A DNA stretch of 64,000 nucleotides, taken from assembly GCF_003350505.1 (NCBI RefSeq), contig NZ_QQAY01000002.1:1-64000 (forward strand), given 5' to 3'. The stretch comes from Falsibacillus pallidus. GTDB taxonomy: Bacteria > Bacillota > Bacilli > Bacillales > DSM-25281. The notes beneath the pieces are model-generated. The model saw nothing but the letters and a program-made list of their open reading frames with translations. It was not told where the DNA came from and did no database searches. The position numbers and the translations under genes were made by a program. Shown in pieces: positions 52,888 through 61,027 of this stretch. Numbering within the stretch: position 1 is the first letter of the stretch; each line of letters begins with the position of its first letter.

Positions 52888-55017
52888 ATGAAGCAGCTCA
52901 GGTTTGTGCAGACAGGATACTTATTTGGGATTACGCTTGTGCTCGCCAGCATTTTTTATTTTTTCGCTTCGAATTGGCAGGGGATGGAACGGTTGGAAAA
53001 GGTCATTTTAAGCCTTCTGCTGATGGTGTTCATGTATGCTGTATCATTTATCCTCAGTAAGCGGGTCGCAAAGCATCCTTTTTTAAGCAACTGGAGCCTT
53101 GTTGCTTCAGCTGTGTCCTTTGGGGTTTCAGCGGCCCTGATCGGCCAGGTTTATAACTCGCATGCAGACAGCTATTGGCTGTTCATAGTTTGGCTGATTC
53201 CATCGCTTCTACTGGCAGCTATTACCAGATATCAGCCATTTTATATTTTGTGTTTCGTTCTGGGTCATCTTGCTTTTTTGTCTTTAATATCGCCTTCCGG
53301 CTATGATATGGGATGGTCCAACTCCCAGGAGTTCTTTCTTTACCTGGCTTTAGCAGGAGCGAACCTGATTCTCTTCTTATGCACTTATAAAAGGTGGATT
53401 CATTCGAGCTTTGTCTTATATGCTTCCCTCATTTTATTTAATATCACTGCGGTATACTTGACCACGGTTCATGAATTCCATTCATTGGCGTGGCTGATGA
53501 ATCTGATTTATCTTTTGATTCTTGGAGGAGCTTTTTATTATTTTATAAAGATTAAATTGGAAAAGGGCGTCTTGTTTATTTTAGGAGCGGCTGCGGCTGG
53601 ATATGTATGCGCAAAAGGCATTGAACTAATGGCTGAATTTTTCCAGGAACTTTTCTTATTCCTTCAGCTTGGTTTTTCTGCTTTATTGGTTTTCGGAGCT
53701 GTTCTTCTGCTGAAATACATTAGCACACATCCGATGAATGCTTTTTTTCGGAATGTATTAATCATCTGCGTTACATTCGTCGCAACCATTTTTGCAGTGT
53801 CAGCCATCATAGGATTGATCTCCTTGCTGACGGGGAATTTGAACGTTACTTTTTTATTCTTCTCTGCACTGGTGGTGCTTGTGATCCCGTCTCTTTTCTT
53901 TAAATGGCCCCCGCCAGTCCGTTATACCATGCTTTCAACTGGGTATGCCATTCAGTTTTTATCTGCTGCTTTTAATGAGCATATTTATTATGAATGGATT
54001 CTGCTAGCCGTTCTGCTGTTTGGGATGATGAAGATAAAAGTACCCGGGATACAGGTTATGCATTTCTTGCTTCTCAATTTGACCGCATTTATGCTTTTCC
54101 GAAATTGGACGCATGAATTCCAGTATGCTGGGATTACATTCCTTGTTTTGAACGGGTTATTTTATCAATTGAAGATTGCTTTGAAAGAAACACGGTGGAC
54201 TGCATTGGGGGTTGCCTTTGGTTACTTCCTTGCACTTGCCATGCTGAATGATATCCCGATTGCTTTATACGTGATCTACAATCTTTTTTATTTTGCGGCA
54301 GCGACAGCAATGGTCTGGTTTGCGAATAGGAATCAGCTGGTTGTGGAGTGGTACATTGCAATCATTTTCTGGTTTTTATTTGTTGCCTACAAATATTATG
54401 ATTTTGCATGGGATTTATTGAATAAGTCTTTATTCTTTGCCATTGTAGGAATTCTGTTTATTGTATGTTCAGTGCTTTTTGATCGCAAGAATGTGATGGA
54501 TGAGGGTCAGAAGCATTTCGTTAAAACAAAATGGCCGGCTATACTTGCCGTAATTCTCCTTCAAATTGGCATCATCAGCTATCAAGGGGCAGCCAATGAA
54601 AACCTGCTTAAAAACGGACAATTGATTAAGCTTTCATTCGCACCTGTCGATCCGAGGTCCATGATGCAGGGAGATTATATCCAGCTTCACTATCGAATTT
54701 CAGTCATTCCGGATATTGCACAGCAAATTCATAAAAGGGAAAAAGTGAAGGTTGTCCTCCGCAAGGGAATGGGAGGATATTATGAATATAGCGGTTATTA
54801 CGAGCATAATGGAGAATGGAATCGCCCCTACAAAAAATTGCAGGGGGATGTCATCATCAATGGCCGCTATGACGGATGGCAAAACGTTACTTATGGAATT
54901 GAAACCTATTTCGTACCGGAGAAAACGGGCCAGAATTTGCAAAACGAAAATCAGGCTGCTTTTATACGTGTAAGCGAAAATGGGAATGCAATCATAGAAA
55001 AATTAGAAAAAGAATAA
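52888..55017 (+). CDS. DUF2157/DUF4401-type membrane protein with GDYXXLXY domain
   Basis: 709 residues: about 18 membrane helices in an N-terminal DUF2157-like half (the W-Q-G-M-E-R-L-E-K segment near residue 35) and a DUF4401-like middle. A C-terminal extracytoplasmic GDYXXLXY domain has P-V-D-P-R-S-M-M-Q-G-D-Y-I-Q-L-H-Y near 595. In many bacteria these are separate neighbouring genes; here they are one chain. The function is unknown. The ATG at 52888 follows AGGGGG by 9 bases. Confidence 0.8.
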   Translation: MKQLRFVQTGYLFGITLVLASIFYFFASNWQGMERLEKVILSLLLMVFMYAVSFILSKRVAKHPFLSNWSLVASAVSFGVSAALIGQVYNSHADSYWLFIVWLIPSLLLAAITRYQPFYILCFVLGHLAFLSLISPSGYDMGWSNSQEFFLYLALAGANLILFLCTYKRWIHSSFVLYASLILFNITAVYLTTVHEFHSLAWLMNLIYLLILGGAFYYFIKIKLEKGVLFILGAAAAGYVCAKGIELMAEFFQELFLFLQLGFSALLVFGAVLLLKYISTHPMNAFFRNVLIICVTFVATIFAVSAIIGLISLLTGNLNVTFLFFSALVVLVIPSLFFKWPPPVRYTMLSTGYAIQFLSAAFNEHIYYEWILLAVLLFGMMKIKVPGIQVMHFLLLNLTAFMLFRNWTHEFQYAGITFLVLNGLFYQLKIALKETRWTALGVAFGYFLALAMLNDIPIALYVIYNLFYFAAATAMVWFANRNQLVVEWYIAIIFWFLFVAYKYYDFAWDLLNKSLFFAIVGILFIVCSVLFDRKNVMDEGQKHFVKTKWPAILAVILLQIGIISYQGAANENLLKNGQLIKLSFAPVDPRSMMQGDYIQLHYRISVIPDIAQQIHKREKVKVVLRKGMGGYYEYSGYYEHNGEWNRPYKKLQGDVIINGRYDGWQNVTYGIETYFVPEKTGQNLQNENQAAFIRVSENGNAIIEKLEKE

Positions 55018-55018
55018 T

Positions 55019-55048
55019 GAAAAAAAGACCTTTAAGGTCTTTTTTTAC
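55019..55048 (+). terminator. Intrinsic terminator after the GDYXXLXY gene
   Basis: Stem AAAAGACC/GGTCTTTT followed by TTTTA. Confidence 0.85.
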
Positions 55049-55160
55049 GTCTAGCTCCAGCGCCTAGCCCCTCGAGATCATAAGTCGTACCTCTAAGGAA
55101 ATCAGGATTTCCTTAGAGATCCGTCTTATGCGGGTCTGGGCTCATCAAGGCGCTTGCGCA
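55048..55160 (+). repeat. ~115 bp intergenic repeat, copy 3
   Basis: Starts CGTCTAGCTCCAGCGCC and ends GGCGCTTGCGCATTTG. Same orientation as copy 2. Internal GGAAATCAGGATTTCC palindrome is conserved, while flanking bases show paired changes (CTCTAAGG with CCTTAGAG here, CTCTACGG in copy 2), which hints at selection for pairing. Confidence 0.85.
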
Positions 55161-55167
55161 TTTGATT

Positions 55168-56058
55168 TTACGCAGCGATTTGTTCGGTGACTTTTTTGTT
55201 TTTCTTGGTTGTGAGTACGATGCCTATAAAAATGATGAGTAAGCCGATGATTAAATTAAGAGAAATCGTTTCACCCAATAGTACATATCCCCAAATCATG
55301 GCGGAAGCTGGAACGATGTACGTTACAGTCGAAGCGAATTCGGGTCCGGCTTTTTTCATGATATAAAAATACAATAGTGTAGCAATCCCTGATCCAAAGC
55401 AGCCAAGCCCAACCGTGGCAAAAATCACTTCTTTTGAAATAGCATGAACCATTATGTCTGAACCAGAAAAAATCATTCCAAAGAGTCCGATTAATGCACC
55501 AGTCAAAAGAGAGACTGCTGTAATCAAAACAATGCTGGCCCCATTTAAAAAATGTTTCGTATATTGAGAGGCGGATCCGTAGCAGATTGTGGCAGCAAGC
55601 ATCGTTCCAACTCCGACAATATGAAATCCATGTAATGCTTTGATTTGGCCTCCCATCAGCACTAAAATGCCTACAAATCCAATAATGATTCCAATCCACT
55701 GCCTTTTCGAAAGGACGGTAGAAAAAAAGGCGAAGCCAATCAGCCCTGTACAAATAGGAGTGAGTGCATTCAAGACAGCAGCAGTACTGCTGTTGATCGT
55801 CGTTTCACTCAATGCAATCAGGCCCCAGGGCAGCCCGCAGTTTAAAACACCAACAATGATCAGCGATTTCCATGGTATCGGTTTGATAATTTCTTTTCGT
55901 TTGATATATAAAAGAGGCAGCATGATTAATGCACCTGCCAGACAGCGTATAAAAACAGTTCCCCATACGCCTCCGAATTCTGATAGCCATTTGATAAAAA
56001 CAAACGATAATCCCCAAATGAAGCTCAATGTTAATAATGCTGTATATAATTTTGCCAT
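55168..56058 (-). CDS. EamA-family drug/metabolite exporter
   Basis: 296 residues with ten membrane helices in two EamA repeats; the first includes F-I-R-C-L-A-G-A-L-I-M-L-P and G-L-I-A-L-S-E-T-T-I-N-S-S-T-A-A-V-L, the second L-G-E-T-I-S-L-N-L-I-I-G. DMT exporters move amino acids, nucleobases or drugs. The ATG at 56058 follows AAAGGTGG; the frame continues upstream without a site. The substrate is not readable. Confidence 0.87.
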   Translation of the reverse strand: MAKLYTALLTLSFIWGLSFVFIKWLSEFGGVWGTVFIRCLAGALIMLPLLYIKRKEIIKPIPWKSLIIVGVLNCGLPWGLIALSETTINSSTAAVLNALTPICTGLIGFAFFSTVLSKRQWIGIIIGFVGILVLMGGQIKALHGFHIVGVGTMLAATICYGSASQYTKHFLNGASIVLITAVSLLTGALIGLFGMIFSGSDIMVHAISKEVIFATVGLGCFGSGIATLLYFYIMKKAGPEFASTVTYIVPASAMIWGYVLLGETISLNLIIGLLIIFIGIVLTTKKNKKVTEQIAA

Positions 56059-56209
56059 ATGCTTTCCACCTTTATCGTAACATTTTGCCATATCGATTGT
56101 AGCACGTATGTGAAAGAGCAGGATATAATATTTTCTGAAAAAATGTCTTTCAAGCATTCAGTCTTTGGCTTATAATGGAAAAACGAGTCTTGAAATGGGG
56201 GGACTGTAT

Positions 56210-56740
56210 GTGAAGAAAATTATGGTTGTAGGTATCAGTGCCGGGGTCGGCAAGTCGACATTTGCCAAAAAAATTGGAGACCTTTTGGATATTCCTGTCC
56301 ATCATTTAGATAGGCACTTTTGGAAACCTGGCTGGGCGCAAGCTACATTTGAAGAGTTTAGGGGTGCACAGGAAGAAATCCTCGAGCACGATCGATGGAT
56401 CATTGAAGGCAACTATACAGCTACATATGATATGAGGGCGGAGCAGGCAGATACCATCATTTATTTAGAATTGCCGAGGTATGTTTGTATCTATCGTGTC
56501 TTCAAGCGATTCTTTAAAAATATCGGGAGGACACGGCCTGATCTTGGACCAGACTGCAAAGAGAAGATTGATTGGCCATTTTTGAAATTCATTTGGACGA
56601 CCTATTATCCGAGAAAAGCGCAAATGCAAAAGAGGTTCACTGCATTTCAATCCCTGGGTAAAGATAAAACGATCGTGGAATTGAAAAATAAAAAAGAAAT
56701 TGCGGATTATTTACAATCGTTGGAGAAGAATATAAAATGA
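56210..56740 (+). CDS. P-loop kinase-like protein (DNA topology modulation type)
   Basis: 176 residues. The P-loop G-I-S-A-G-V-G-K-S-T (about 8-17) is followed by an adenylate-kinase-like core with H-H-L-D-R-H-F-W and W-I-I-E-G-N-Y. Related proteins are annotated topology modulation protein or FlaR, with no established reaction; a small-molecule kinase is likely. The GTG at 56210 follows GGGGGGAC by five bases. Confidence 0.8.
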   Translation: MKKIMVVGISAGVGKSTFAKKIGDLLDIPVHHLDRHFWKPGWAQATFEEFRGAQEEILEHDRWIIEGNYTATYDMRAEQADTIIYLELPRYVCIYRVFKRFFKNIGRTRPDLGPDCKEKIDWPFLKFIWTTYYPRKAQMQKRFTAFQSLGKDKTIVELKNKKEIADYLQSLEKNIK

Positions 56741-56836
56741 ATTTTTTGATTTTTTAAAAAATACACTAGGAACTTCCTGAATTAATTAGTAAAATAGTAG
56801 TAAATACTAAGACTATTGAACCAGGAGGTGAAAGGT

Positions 56837-56971
56837 GTGTCTGAAAATAAACCGATGCATTTTGACGGCAGCATTCATTCAATGGAAGCGGCAGAAGAAG
56901 TGGAGTTGTTTGAATTGACTCCAGAAGGAAGAAAAAACATCAGCGGGAACCCATTCGAAGGGCATAAATAA
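56837..56971 (+). CDS. Predicted 44-residue acidic protein
   Basis: GTG start with GGAGGTG six bases upstream, and a terminator 16 bases after the stop. The peptide is acidic in the middle (a E-A-A-E-E-V-E-L-F-E run) and ends N-I-S-G-N-P-F-E-G-H-K. It has no signal or membrane helix. No family is recognised, but the ribosome site, promoter-sized gap and terminator support a true gene. Confidence 0.6.
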   Translation: MSENKPMHFDGSIHSMEAAEEVELFELTPEGRKNISGNPFEGHK

Positions 56972-56985
56972 TAGAAACAGAAAGC

Positions 56986-57016
56986 ATGGATTTGTCCGAT
57001 GACAAATCCTTTTTAT
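56986..57016 (+). terminator. Intrinsic terminator after the 44-residue gene
   Basis: Stem GGATTTGTC/GACAAATCC followed by TTTTTA. Confidence 0.85.
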
Positions 57017-57166
57017 TTTCATGAGCATATTTATTGAAATTCTGAAAAAAGGTTTATATAATTACCTTGAATTAAGAATAATTTAATTCGAGATAAAGAA
57101 TGATTTTTAGTTTGATGCCGCAAACTAAAATGACAAAACTCAACGAGAAGGGAACGGTTTTTTATT

Positions 57167-57802
57167 ATGGCTAAAGTTTTATACATCACAGCACATCCAC
57201 ACGATGACACTCAATCATACAGCATGGCGGTTGGGAAAGCATTCATTGATTCCTATAAAGAAGCAAACGCAGGCGATGAGGTTGTCCACATCGATCTATA
57301 CAATGAAAACATCCCGCAAATTGATGCTGATGTATTCAGCGGATGGGGAAAACTTCAAACAGGAAAAGGCTTCGAAGAACTATCAGCTGAAGAGCAGGCA
57401 AAAGTCGGACGCTTGGCAGAATTGAGCGAACAATTCGTTGCTGCTGATAAATACGTTTTTGTCACTCCGCTTTGGAATTTCTCATTCCCGCCAGTGATGA
57501 AAGCATATCTTGATTCAGTTGCAGTTGCAGGCAAAACATTTAAGTACACACAGGAAGGTCCTGTTGGGTTGCTTACAGATAAAAAAGCAATCCATATCCA
57601 AGCACGCGGAGGCATTTACTCTGAAGGCCCTGCAGCTGGAATGGAAATGGGGCACCGCTATTTGACAGTCCTAATGCAATTCTTCGGTGTTCCATCCTTC
57701 GATGGTCTATTTGTAGAAGGACACAATGCAATGCCGGATAAAGCAGAAGAAATCAAAGCAGACGCTATTGCCCGCGCGAAAGAAGCAGCAAAATCATTCT
57801 AA
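57167..57802 (+). CDS. azoR: FMN-dependent NADH-azoreductase
   Basis: 211 residues of the flavodoxin-like NQO/AzoR family: [10 protein letters not shown] at the N-terminus for FMN phosphate, [16 protein letters not shown] around 105-120, and [11 protein letters not shown] near 147. It reduces quinones and azo compounds with NADH by two-electron steps, easing thiol and oxidative stress. The GAAGGGAAC ribosome site is rather far (about 11-14 bases). Confidence 0.9.
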   Translation: MAKVLYITAHPHDDTQSYSMAVGKAFIDSYKEANAGDEVVHIDLYNENIPQIDADVFSGWGKLQTGKGFEELSAEEQAKVGRLAELSEQFVAADKYVFVTPLWNFSFPPVMKAYLDSVAVAGKTFKYTQEGPVGLLTDKKAIHIQARGGIYSEGPAAGMEMGHRYLTVLMQFFGVPSFDGLFVEGHNAMPDKAEEIKADAIARAKEAAKSF

Positions 57803-57808
57803 TATAGC

Positions 57809-57842
57809 TAAAAAGCTTGGGATTTTCCCAAGCTTTTTATTT
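57809..57842. terminator. Bidirectional terminator between azoR and the MFS gene
   Basis: Stem AAAAGCTTGGGA/TCCCAAGCTTTT with A and T tracts on both sides. Confidence 0.85.
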
Positions 57843-59078
57843 TTTCCAAAGCGCACTGAACCGGCAGAAGAGAAAAATAATCAGGTTGCCGGCAAAAGCA
57901 ATCAGGAAGACGACCTCTGGCCGTGATATTTCCGAGATCCAACCAGACGCAAAGATAGCAAAGGGCATACTGAGCTTAAAGACAGAACCAGTGATGCCGC
58001 TGATGCGCCCGATTAAATGATGGGGAGTGGATTCCTGCCTGAAAGTCCATATGCAGACAGAACTGATGGTCCCAAGGAAGCCATTTAATAATATGGCAGA
58101 TGCAGTCCAGGCATAATTCTCATTTGTAAAAAGCATCAGATAAGTTAATCCAGTAAGAAGCGTTGACATAGTCACAATGACGCCCGTTCTCCATTTATGC
58201 CTGATGCGGCCGATTGCCAAACTTCCAAGCAGTCCCCCGATTCCTGCAAACGAGAGAAGAAGTCCCAATTCAGCATCTGAGAGCTTCATCACGTCTTTAG
58301 CATAGAAGACTATAGTCGTATCGACCATGCCTGCAGTCGAGTTCATGAAAATCACTGTTATCGTGATCAGCCACAAGGTTTGATTGCGGTAAAGTTCAAT
58401 CCATCCTTCCTTAAATTCTCTCCAAAACCCCTCCCTTGCTGCAAGAGAAGGAGCCTCATCAAATTTTAAAAACTGCAGAATCACAAAGGCAATCGAAAAC
58501 GAAACCGCCGTGAGAAGAATGCCGGAGTTAAGTGATGAAAACATCAGTATCAGCCCCGTTATCGCAGGACCCATAATTCCGATGAATGTAAAAATGAAAT
58601 TAAAAGAAGCGTTCGCTGTTGTCAGCATTTCAGTTGGGAGAGCAAGCTTTACAATACTTGCGCGTCCGTTGAAAAAAGCATAGCTGCAGGTCATCAGAAA
58701 AAATCCGCATACATAGAACAAAATCAGTGGGGGTGTACCATTCCGCATTGAGAAAAATAGGACGAACAAAATGATGATTTGCAGAAATACGGTCCAAAGA
58801 GACCAGGCTTTTTTTCGCGAACGGTCTACAAAGACACCGATAAACATAGCCAATAATAGATTCGGCAGAAACTCGATTCCCTTCATAAGAGACATGACGA
58901 CCGGAGAATTCGTCACATGATATAAAATCAAGGGAAGGGCAAGTTCATAGATTTTACTACCAAATGCAAGGACTGCACCTGAGAACAACAGGATGATAAA
59001 ATTTGCATTTTGCCATATGGAGGGCTGTTTTTTGCTGAATATTGAAGCCTCTCCTTTTTTCTTTTGTACAGCAATCAT
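57837..59078 (-). CDS. MFS transporter
   Basis: 413 residues with 12 membrane helices. A typical MFS loop-2 signature is F-V-D-R-S-R-K-K between helices 2 and 3. It belongs to the macrolide/enterobactin exporter-like branch in overall pattern. It is divergent from the SgrR-like regulator with only about 115 bp between them, so that protein may control it. AGAGGTGG precedes the ATG. Confidence 0.87.
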   Translation of the reverse strand: MIAVQKKKGEASIFSKKQPSIWQNANFIILLFSGAVLAFGSKIYELALPLILYHVTNSPVVMSLMKGIEFLPNLLLAMFIGVFVDRSRKKAWSLWTVFLQIIILFVLFFSMRNGTPPLILFYVCGFFLMTCSYAFFNGRASIVKLALPTEMLTTANASFNFIFTFIGIMGPAITGLILMFSSLNSGILLTAVSFSIAFVILQFLKFDEAPSLAAREGFWREFKEGWIELYRNQTLWLITITVIFMNSTAGMVDTTIVFYAKDVMKLSDAELGLLLSFAGIGGLLGSLAIGRIRHKWRTGVIVTMSTLLTGLTYLMLFTNENYAWTASAILLNGFLGTISSVCIWTFRQESTPHHLIGRISGITGSVFKLSMPFAIFASGWISEISRPEVVFLIAFAGNLIIFLFCRFSALWKK

Positions 59079-59142
59079 TTTTGTTCCACCTCTTTACGGT
59101 TCTGTTGGAAAAAATTATACTTTTCTAAAAGAAGAAGAAAAA

Positions 59143-59170
59143 GCGAAAGTTGCGTACTTTGAAATTTCGC
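59143..59170. promoter_or_regulatory. Palindromic element between MFS and sgrR-like genes
   Basis: GCGAAA at 59143-59148 and TTTCGC at 59165-59170 form an inverted repeat with 16 bases between, just before the SgrR-like ribosome site. It is a possible operator for that regulator. Confidence 0.4.
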
Positions 59171-59193
59171 CTTTTTAAAGAGGAGTGGCCCAT

Positions 59194-60966
59194 TTGGATG
59201 TTAAGGCGCATTACCGAGCACTTAGAAATAATTTCAATCAACCGGAAGGAATATTCCAGAATGTGCGAATGGATGAGATAGCGCATGTATTGGACTGTAC
59301 GATTCGCAATGCTCAGCTCCTCATAAAGAAATTGGTGGAGCTGCAATATATCGAGTGGATCCCCGGGAAAGGCCGTGGGAACCAATCTAAAATCTGTTTT
59401 ATTAAGCCGCTTGAGGAACTGAAATTTGAAAAAGCAAAAGAACTTGTCAAACAGGGGAAAATATCTGCTGCCTTACAGATGATGAATGAAGAATTACCCA
59501 TTGCATATTCTTTTGAAGAGTGGCTGTATTCCCATTTTGGGGCACGGCCGGAAGAGCAAGCGGATATTATCCGCTACCCGTTTTATCGCCCGGTGTTAAG
59601 ATTGGATCCTGCATTCGTCCATCGACGTACAGAAGCGGATTTCATCAGGCAGATTTTCAATACCTTGACTTCATTTAATGAAAGGACAAAGCAGCTTGAA
59701 GGGGAGCTTGCTCATTATTGGGAAAGCAAAAATGACCATAAGGTATGGGTCTTTTATCTCCGTAAAGGGGTTAAGTTTCATCACGGCAAATTATTTACGG
59801 GAGAGGATGTCAAGTTTACGTTTACTCGATTGAAATCCTTAGGCACAGCGGCTCCATTGTTAAATATGATTGAACACATTGAAGGATCGGGCAGTTATGG
59901 AATTGAATTTCATTTGAAAGAATCCAACATACTTTTTCCGCATGAATTATGCGCTGAGTATTGTTCGATTGTTCCTTCTGATTTAGACGAACTGATTGAA
60001 AACAGAGACTTTCAATCCCATCCAATCGGAACTGGACCGTTTCGAATAGTTGAGAATAATGAATCAATCATGAAGCTTCATTCTCATCAGGAATATTTTA
60101 ATGGTAGGCCTCACTTAGATGGAATGGAGATGTGGGTGGTGCCTGATTATAATCAGTCCAGAGTTTTAGATCAGCTCAATCAGGGAGATATTTTGTATGA
60201 TGGAGAAGCTAAAAGGGAACACAAGACTTTTAATGAATTGACAGGCATTGAAACTGGAGCAGTCTATCTAAGTATGAACCTAAGGAAAAAAGGCGTCTTG
60301 CAGGATCCATTTGTCAGAAAAGCAATTGATATGGCTATCAATCGCTCGAAAATGATTGGGGATTTAAAAGAAATGAGAGAAATCCCAGCGAGCAGTTTTT
60401 TTCCTGATATCAGTTCTGAGGAAATTAGAGAAGAAGGGGATCTATTACTTGCGCGTAAACTGCTGCAACAGTCCAGCTATAGAGGAGAAATGCTCTCCCT
60501 ATATACTTACGAAATGACAAGCAATGAAAAGAATGTCCAGTGGCTGAGAGGGCAGCTGGAAATTGCCGGTTTCCATATAGAGACTATCATCCTTCCCGTC
60601 ACTCAGTTGACAAACCCTGAAATTCTTCAAAAAGCTGATCTATTGGCAGCGGGGGAGGTGGCAGGTGCACAGCCTGACATTGAATTGATTCACATGTTCC
60701 AATCGGAAAATGGTTTTATCCAAAACCATCTGGACGATGCTTCTAAAGAAATGGTTTCTGAATGCATTCGTGTTTGCAGAATGGAATCGTCTTTTGAAAA
60801 AAGGAAGGAATTATTGCATAAATTGGAACTGAAACTGGCTGAAAAAAGACAGGTTTTGTTCCTTTTCCATATAAAACAGAGGGTGATGCATGACGGTTCA
60901 ATCGGGGGTGCCATAATGAATGCAAGAGGGAAGATCGACTATAGGAAGGTCTGGCTTAGAAAATAA
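59194..60966 (+). CDS. SgrR-like regulator with solute-binding domain
   Basis: 590 residues: an N-terminal winged helix (about 1-95, with M-D-E-I-A-H-V-L-D-C-T-I-R-N) fused to a family 5 solute-binding domain (about 140-560, with F-H-H-G-K-L-F-T-G-E-D-V and H-P-I-G-T-G-P-F-R). E. coli SgrR has this build and controls the exporter gene setA. The binding domain would sense a small ligand inside the cell. TTG at 59194 is chosen because AGAGGAG lies 8 bases before it; GTG at 59185 abuts that site. Confidence 0.85.
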   Translation: MDVKAHYRALRNNFNQPEGIFQNVRMDEIAHVLDCTIRNAQLLIKKLVELQYIEWIPGKGRGNQSKICFIKPLEELKFEKAKELVKQGKISAALQMMNEELPIAYSFEEWLYSHFGARPEEQADIIRYPFYRPVLRLDPAFVHRRTEADFIRQIFNTLTSFNERTKQLEGELAHYWESKNDHKVWVFYLRKGVKFHHGKLFTGEDVKFTFTRLKSLGTAAPLLNMIEHIEGSGSYGIEFHLKESNILFPHELCAEYCSIVPSDLDELIENRDFQSHPIGTGPFRIVENNESIMKLHSHQEYFNGRPHLDGMEMWVVPDYNQSRVLDQLNQGDILYDGEAKREHKTFNELTGIETGAVYLSMNLRKKGVLQDPFVRKAIDMAINRSKMIGDLKEMREIPASSFFPDISSEEIREEGDLLLARKLLQQSSYRGEMLSLYTYEMTSNEKNVQWLRGQLEIAGFHIETIILPVTQLTNPEILQKADLLAAGEVAGAQPDIELIHMFQSENGFIQNHLDDASKEMVSECIRVCRMESSFEKRKELLHKLELKLAEKRQVLFLFHIKQRVMHDGSIGGAIMNARGKIDYRKVWLRK

Positions 60967-60988
60967 TTAAAATATTTTTTGCTAAAAT

Positions 60989-61024
60989 GAAGAGCCTGGC
61001 CAATTAACGGACCAGGCTCTTGCT
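60989..61024. terminator. Bidirectional terminator between sgrR-like and katE
   Basis: Stem AGAGCCTGGCC/GGACCAGGCTCT, ten or more pairs. It serves the converging genes. Confidence 0.8.
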
Positions 61025-61027
61025 TTA

